Shown here in pieces: positions 61,001-64,000 of a DNA stretch of 64,000 nucleotides; the stretch's first letter is position 1; each line of letters starts with the position of its first letter. The notes under the pieces are model-generated. The model was not told where the DNA came from, did not search any database, and was given only the letters and a program-made list of their open reading frames with translations. The stretch covers positions 1,612,001 to 1,676,000 of the forward strand of contig NZ_CP100351.1 of the NCBI RefSeq assembly GCF_024204645.1, given 5' to 3'. Source of the stretch: Desulfomicrobium sp. ZS1 (GTDB taxonomy: Bacteria > Desulfobacterota > Desulfovibrionia > Desulfovibrionales > Desulfomicrobiaceae). The translations under genes and the position numbers were made by a program.

Positions 61001-61923
61001 TCGCCGGTGGAAGCAACCCGCACGCCATTATCCGAAGAAAGGCTCCCCTTGATCCGAATCTTGCCGTCCGCAGTCAAAACAAGATCTTCAGTGGCGTGGG
61101 TAATCCCTTCAAGATTCACCCCCACGCCCTTTTCATTGCCCACAAGGATGATGCGCTCAGCGTACATGCCGCCAAGGGCCGTGGAATCCAGCGCCACAGC
61201 CGGGAATGCCGAACCGTCGGGGGGCAAATCGGAAAATTGGCCAGTGGCAACGTCATGGCTGCCGTATCCGGTGGTGATGCCCAGCTTCACGGCATGCACG
61301 TCGGCATTGATCTTGGCTGTACGGCTGATGATGTCGAAAGCGTCGAGATTGGAGACATTGAGACCCAGGCCGTCGACAAGCACATCCCCCTGACGCACAT
61401 CCAGGGCGCTTAAGTCCCCGAACTCGTCAAACCGGGGCTTGCCCGTAGTCAAAGTAGCCCAGGGAGTGTTGATGAATCCACCGCCATTGACCGTGATGCC
61501 GTTGGGATTGGCCAGGATGTAGTCGGCCGGATAGCCGAAAATTTCCGTGTAGCCTTCAAGGCGGGAGCGACTGCTGCCCGTGACCTCGTTCAGGATGACG
61601 CGGGCTTCCGGGCCCCTGCCGAGCTTCGGATTGTTGGTCACCACGCCGCCCAGCAGCGTTCGCCCGGCCTTCCTGCTGTTGTTCATGATCACGCCGGACT
61701 CGCCAACATTGAACTGATCGTACTTGTTGTGGGAGAGGCCTTTGGAGTTGGGCTTTGCGATATCGACCATGGGCACGCCGTTGGGCGTCGCGCTCAACCC
61801 CGGCTGATTGGCTGACGAGGCCTTGGAATCGACCACGATGCCTCCCGCAGTCGCCAGCATGGGATTGAAAATCAACAGAAAAGCCAACATCTGACAAATG
61901 ATTCGCTGAATCGCATGGTTCAT
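55021..61923 (-). CDS. CdiA/TpsA-type exoprotein with C-terminal lipase-like domain
   Basis: A 2300-residue secreted adhesin/toxin carrier. ATG 61923 follows GGGAGA; a signal peptide (QRIICQMLAFLLIFNPMLAT) leads to the TPS domain (about 28-270) with VTNNPKL, ILNEVTGSSRS and NPNGITVNGGGF. Filamentous-haemagglutinin repeats of the type SGGDLxNxGxIxS run about 380-840, an FHA-2-like region follows near 1150-1290, a second repeat region 1290-1780, and a hydrophobic DUF637-like segment about 1850-2080. No VENN motif is found. The last 200 residues (from KCNYDNC, about 2100) are class-3-lipase-like: VIVFTGTDETKDW, GHSLGGGLATA with the nucleophile at about Ser2207, then RADILNNL and GLHGIEAM as possible Asp and His. 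It follows its transporter gene by 21 bases. Confidence 0.88.
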   Translation of the reverse strand: MNHAIQRIICQMLAFLLIFNPMLATAGGIVVDSKASSANQPGLSATPNGVPMVDIAKPNSKGLSHNKYDQFNVGESGVIMNNSRKAGRTLLGGVVTNNPKLGRGPEARVILNEVTGSSRSRLEGYTEIFGYPADYILANPNGITVNGGGFINTPWATLTTGKPRFDEFGDLSALDVRQGDVLVDGLGLNVSNLDAFDIISRTAKINADVHAVKLGITTGYGSHDVATGQFSDLPPDGSAFPAVALDSTALGGMYAERIILVGNEKGVGVNLEGITHATEDLVLTADGKIRIKGSLSSDNGVRVASTGDSVEISGLLAAAKVADVTAAQTLSLQSGTGEKALLYGEDVRIASESLRNKDARVEAGKSLVVATRADVTNEGVLFSGGDAVLSGAGTVRNSGQMQGKDSLSVNGAAVENSGRVLSIGSVRIHSAGDVVNTGEVLSEKSTNIQTTAIISNTGAIRTDGQASISAGSLSNDGGSIVAQGDLDVAVTGGLSNSGMLYSGASSRIGAENLRNEPAGQVLALGSLTLDLGGDLENWGVLNAGESLRVRSGGSLFNQGASILAQTGMELVAEGDIKNSGAIQSGGTALFRSAGMLFNEGEILTVGDAVFEISNDLENTGILHSGGGSYDLGGDLFNAGEILSTGDLSLFLAGDLFNSGTIAGDTNVAFSIEGSLENTVDGLMLASGGALFDVAGDLRNSGRIESVGAGAFSVGDGIYNTDGDILSQTVLEFDVLEALENTGIMHSGDSFSLRSGRLDNSGQILAQGDSIFSVLGDLINTNFLFSGGKATFSLGGMLHNLRGQILSLGDMVLEGLEAGSRMLELKNDSGTIETLEGGMSIRAKVVRNANLDFTLTPGTEVVSRKGGIYSFFGDNWDQAQDLYKMLPSSSAVSSKRNALIITPAELRVLGFGLDRNVIPRSELDAAIVAAEAQFALYGGSSGEIATVSSLKSRVVSRGIHMVVQHYKDRSKVAAYIESITRDEATGQERGSNIAAALNLDIEADSFSNHVSRISTASGDISIIADSFENAGQDIYEHRTIEWARGHANEHNSPRLAKEGGGVEVVSTSIEHAYGTISAGGNVFISAEHVNNGILESTGVASSNTGKVSYPGSIGPQGGVIAPPRPEDLVHNIDDIGDIIGELPKDGLFSVNKAPGHRYLIETNPALTSMALFYGSDYFLSRTGIDLSKTRQQLLGDAFYETRLVREQILALTGRSFLSNSVSGDSEQMLALMDNAVAAREDLDLSVGVALSAEQVAALSSDIVWLETRVVDGHEVLVPVVYLCRSSLDTIARGGSVIVGRDVEIHTSGNTANSGVIKASSDLAINAKNVFNTFGTIQGDTVTLAAVDSIFNTSGLIKGRDVSLDAGQDIISGTAKTTFSAEETTRRTFGREGFGVVGQDGALGFGVTSTTRTSSETVGQRGAIEATGDLAMKAGRDIGIVGSDVKAGGDATLSAGRNVVITAQQLESHSSGQTGKSKSSFNSRTSKASTIEAGGSVNISAGQDVAVHGSHVSAGADVDLEAGRDVSITAATDGYDYYFKQKSKGGFFGGSSSEMHAGKVSTNVASVITASGDVNVVAGKGGAGDLAVGGSQVRSGEEMNLKAAGDMLVVMSQESASHSSKSSKSGFLSKESSSSQRQEVSAVRSELSSGDDMRIESGTSGDGDVLIHSSKLKSDGDVELKSAGDLLITADRDQSYSHYESQDSGFASLTPSMEMADQQRTSTVGSEIAADGKIVLEARDNVAIQAATIKSGESVSITATEGQVALLTGKDTSYDQKVTQKTGLLTWKSTDKGTSVEIVVPTIIQTDQGLSIRAGNGVVVEYRQTGDVRRDVEQLAQNPGLEWMGPLLEREDINWQAVQENFTKWNKTDSGLAPAATLVIAIAAAAVTAGAASSLALSVMGLEVSTLTGAVVVAGTQVAATSVQLAMVSALTAGITSIGSRLAVSVADAAAGGDLGKNLEGMVSEDSARSLLTTMVSAGVLSTTASTFASYGPAGEIMANTAVKTVTSNLVGGEDLEKAFLTSLASSFASYAKSEISAEELDDAVNIVIAGAAGAASAAVLGQDPVQGAMSAIVAELANTYLAPALSEEQKKRDGPMVRLAKCNYDNCMETDGYKLLSDEKLLKEDINPEQMRDKQSGYSAKVYHNEDLNEYVIVFTGTDETKDWSTNFAQAFGLVGNQYKQAGDLNILEKLSNLADSTGGTLAATGHSLGGGLATAVASTGLIDRAVVFNTAGVHEKTIAAIGGRIENARAVTTAYASRADILNNLQDIIPKMPSALGTRVVVEAGGLHGIEAMVKVFGPN

Positions 61924-61944
61924 GAAATCTCCCGCATTCAAACG

Positions 61945-63699
61945 TCAAAAATTAGAGTTCAGCGACCAATAGATCTCCCAATCCCTGTTTTTCATGAAAG
62001 ACGGCGCGTCCAAAGGTCGCGACACGCACAGGTCGGTCTCAAGGGGGCCGCCCTCGGTACGCAAACCCAGAACCGCGCCTTGCAGGACGCCCCGCTCGTA
62101 TTCATCTTCCTTGTCATGGTGGATGAAACCGGCATCATACCCTGCGTATACCTGCAGATCGTTGAATACCGAGGCGAACCACGCAGAGCGGGCTTGAGGC
62201 AGAATGGACATGGCAATCTCGTTGCGCACGTATCCGCCGCTGTCCCCGCCAAGACTCTCGAGCTGGAAACCGCGCACCGTGTACCGGCCGCCCAGATCCA
62301 GACGCTCGGAGTTGTAGAGGGTATCGGGCGACCACTGCCCCACGCCCTGCGTGCTGAATGTGAAAGGATGGCCATCAATATCGAAGGGCCGCACCCAGCT
62401 GCCTGTCAGGGAAAACTTGTGGAATTCATGTTTGGGAACGCTTTCGTCCGAGGTGCTGTCTCTTTCCGCCCCCAGAAGCGGCAGACCGAGCTGAAATTCC
62501 GCTCTGAGGCCGAGTACTCCGTCGATAAAGCGGCGATTGTGACCCAGCGATGCGCCGAAAACGGTCAGATCGTAACTGCCGGCCACCAGCCGTTCGTTCT
62601 CGATGTAGTTGTCGACATCCTTGATGTTCAAGGAAACGCCTGTGGTGGTCTTGCTTTCACCGCCACGATGCAAAACCCAGTTCAGATCCAGGCCGTAGGT
62701 TGAGGTGCGTCCGTCGCTCGCATACCGAGCACCGCCACCTTCCAGGTGGGTGTAGTATTCCGAAAGACTGGCGCTGGCCGTCACGCTCCAATACCCGAAG
62801 GGTACGGTATAGTATCCCGAAACGCTTCTGCTTCCCGGATGGGACCCGTCGAGCACGGCCTTGGCGTCAGCGCTCAGGTTCAGGGACAGCATGTCGTTCA
62901 GACCAAGCGGATTGTCCGTGTCGACGGACGCGGATGATTTGGTCTCACCCGTGCTTTCCTGGCCGGAATTGTCTAGCCCGACCCGAAAGCGCCAGACCTT
63001 GCCCGGCACATCCGTAACCACGATGCGGCTGCCTCCGACTTTTTCCCCAGGCTCTATGCGTAGCTGGGCATTGTTGGAGGGCAAACGATTCAGCTGATCC
63101 ATGCCCTGCTCGATGTCGCGCAGATTGAGCGGCCTGCCCACGATGCCGGAAGAAAAAGCCGTGGCGATCCGCCGCCTGTCCGTGGCGGAATCCTCGTTGA
63201 GCATAATGCTCTCTACTTCGCCCTCAATAACGCGGATTTCGAGCGTCCCTGAGCCAAGATCCTGCGCAGGCACAACGGCACGCGTCGTGACATAGCCGCG
63301 CTGTATGTAAAGATTGGTTGTCGCCCGCAACACTTCGTTGATCTGGGATATGTTCAGGCAGCGTCTGATGAATGGCTCGGACAATTGGACCATATCGGAG
63401 TCGGAAAGCAGTGTTGCCCCAATAAAAACAACACGGTCGATCTGAACACACCCTCCCGCGTCCGCACCCTCCACCGCTGGCGTTGGCTGATCGACCTCAA
63501 TCCTTGACGGCAATCTTTCCTGTGCATTTTCATGCTGTTGCTTTAATTTTCTTCTTTGTTCTTCCTGTTCACGACTTATCTGTTTTTGCTGACGAATTAG
63601 TTCAGAAGACGCATAGCACTGCTTTGCATCTATAATAAAACAATACGAACAGATAAAAAACAAAAAGACAAAACAAATATTTGATATTATTTTATACAT
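61945..63699 (-). CDS. CdiB/TpsB-type outer-membrane transporter
   Basis: Exports the following exoprotein across the outer membrane. It has a signal peptide (ISNICFVFLFFICSYCFIID), a charged glutamine-rich linker (IRQQKQISREQEEQRRKLKQ), POTRA domains (VQIDRVVFIGATLLSDSDMVQL, then VTTRAVVPAQDLGSGTLEIRVIEGE), and a ShlB/FhaC-type beta barrel with the conserved loop GGRYTVRGFQLESLGGDSG. It ends in a Phe as barrel proteins do (WSLNSNF). Length from ATG 63699 is 584 residues; a TTG 63741 is in frame. Neither start has a clear ribosome site. The upstream region is very AT-rich. Confidence 0.92.
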   Translation of the reverse strand: MYKIISNICFVFLFFICSYCFIIDAKQCYASSELIRQQKQISREQEEQRRKLKQQHENAQERLPSRIEVDQPTPAVEGADAGGCVQIDRVVFIGATLLSDSDMVQLSEPFIRRCLNISQINEVLRATTNLYIQRGYVTTRAVVPAQDLGSGTLEIRVIEGEVESIMLNEDSATDRRRIATAFSSGIVGRPLNLRDIEQGMDQLNRLPSNNAQLRIEPGEKVGGSRIVVTDVPGKVWRFRVGLDNSGQESTGETKSSASVDTDNPLGLNDMLSLNLSADAKAVLDGSHPGSRSVSGYYTVPFGYWSVTASASLSEYYTHLEGGGARYASDGRTSTYGLDLNWVLHRGGESKTTTGVSLNIKDVDNYIENERLVAGSYDLTVFGASLGHNRRFIDGVLGLRAEFQLGLPLLGAERDSTSDESVPKHEFHKFSLTGSWVRPFDIDGHPFTFSTQGVGQWSPDTLYNSERLDLGGRYTVRGFQLESLGGDSGGYVRNEIAMSILPQARSAWFASVFNDLQVYAGYDAGFIHHDKEDEYERGVLQGAVLGLRTEGGPLETDLCVSRPLDAPSFMKNRDWEIYWSLNSNF

Positions 63700-63864
63700 A
63701 ACTAACAAATTATATGTTGATAAAATAATATAGTAATACAATAATACACAAAAACTATACGCTTTTTTTTGTATAATTTTGTTTAAATTTTATACATCAT
63801 AATAATTAAATTTAAATTTTAGTACGCATATATACCCACATAATTCACTCTCTCCGCTCTCGAA

Positions 63865-63987
63865 TTAGTCGCAGACATCTATTTCAAATACGCTCAATAG
63901 CACTTCCCCTCCTTTAAGCGGGATTATTGCAAAATCTGGCATGGACAATTCCTGAGTTCTTTTGACCGCAGATCTAAAATTTCGCAT
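63865..63987 (-). CDS. small hypothetical protein, 40 residues
   Basis: GGAGG lies 7-8 bases before ATG 63987, and the frame reads MRNFRSAVKRTQELSMPDFA, then IIPLKGGEVLLSVFE and an acidic end (IDVCD) before TAA. The composition is that of a structured small protein rather than random AT-rich DNA. No family is recognised. It lies upstream of the transporter gene on the same strand, separated by 165 bases of AT-rich DNA, so it may be a regulator or an unrelated gene. Confidence 0.35.
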   Translation of the reverse strand: MRNFRSAVKRTQELSMPDFAIIPLKGGEVLLSVFEIDVCD

Positions 63988-64000
63988 CAAAAAAGCCTCC

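Overview
The window looks like chromosome of a Gram-negative, mesophilic deltaproteobacterium, most likely a sulfate reducer of the Desulfovibrionales (Desulfomicrobium/Desulfovibrio type). This is inference from gene content: a Tat-exported split-Soret dihaem cytochrome c, a type III glutamine synthetase behind a sigma-54 promoter, many methyl-accepting chemotaxis and c-di-GMP proteins, and a GC-rich housekeeping backbone interrupted by very AT-rich accessory segments. No rRNA or other decisive species marker is present.

Layout. 1-2.9 kb: an amino-acid ABC binding protein cut by the window edge, a metallo-beta-lactamase-fold lipoprotein and two small membrane proteins. 2.9-9.8 kb: an accessory island bounded by AT-rich DNA, holding a small secreted protein, an HAF-repeat protein whose signal peptide is broken at a T8 tract, a two-repeat vestigial CRISPR array, and a type I-C Cascade operon (cas5c-cas8c-cas7) with no cas3, cas4, cas1 or cas2. 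9.8-18.1 kb: a chemoreceptor, DinB-like and AEC-transporter proteins, a split-Soret cytochrome with a LysR regulator inside a 22-bp direct repeat, a NifU-like scaffold, a DUF4143 ATPase with an iteron-covered promoter, and tRNA-Asp/tRNA-Val. 18.3-31.1 kb: metabolism (PfkB kinase, AI-2E-family permease, GlnN, glycogen phosphorylase, MsrB, NadD, ProA). 31.3-36.5 kb: a TPR membrane protein and a signalling run of a GAF/sigma-54 activator followed by two atypical histidine-kinase-like proteins. 36.7-50.5 kb: UTP-glucose-1-phosphate uridylyltransferase, a diguanylate cyclase with a duplicated periplasmic sensor, two near-duplicate chemoreceptors, a DUF4105 protein, a 1075-residue GGDEF/EAL protein, and a DUF1456-CvfB pair. 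52-63.9 kb: a two-partner-secretion/CDI-type operon.

The most interesting system is the CDI-like operon at 52.9-63.7 kb. It reads CdiB-type transporter, 2300-residue CdiA-type exoprotein, ankyrin lipoprotein, small secreted protein, all on the minus strand with gaps of 21 to 31 bases. The exoprotein has no VENN motif and ends in a roughly 200-residue class-3-lipase-like domain with a GHSLGGG nucleophile elbow. The ankyrin lipoprotein directly downstream resembles periplasmic immunity proteins known for lipase effectors, and its C-terminal domain recurs in the next gene, so both are immunity candidates. The second strongest observation is the Cascade-only CRISPR remnant, which could bind targets but has no local nuclease or adaptation genes.
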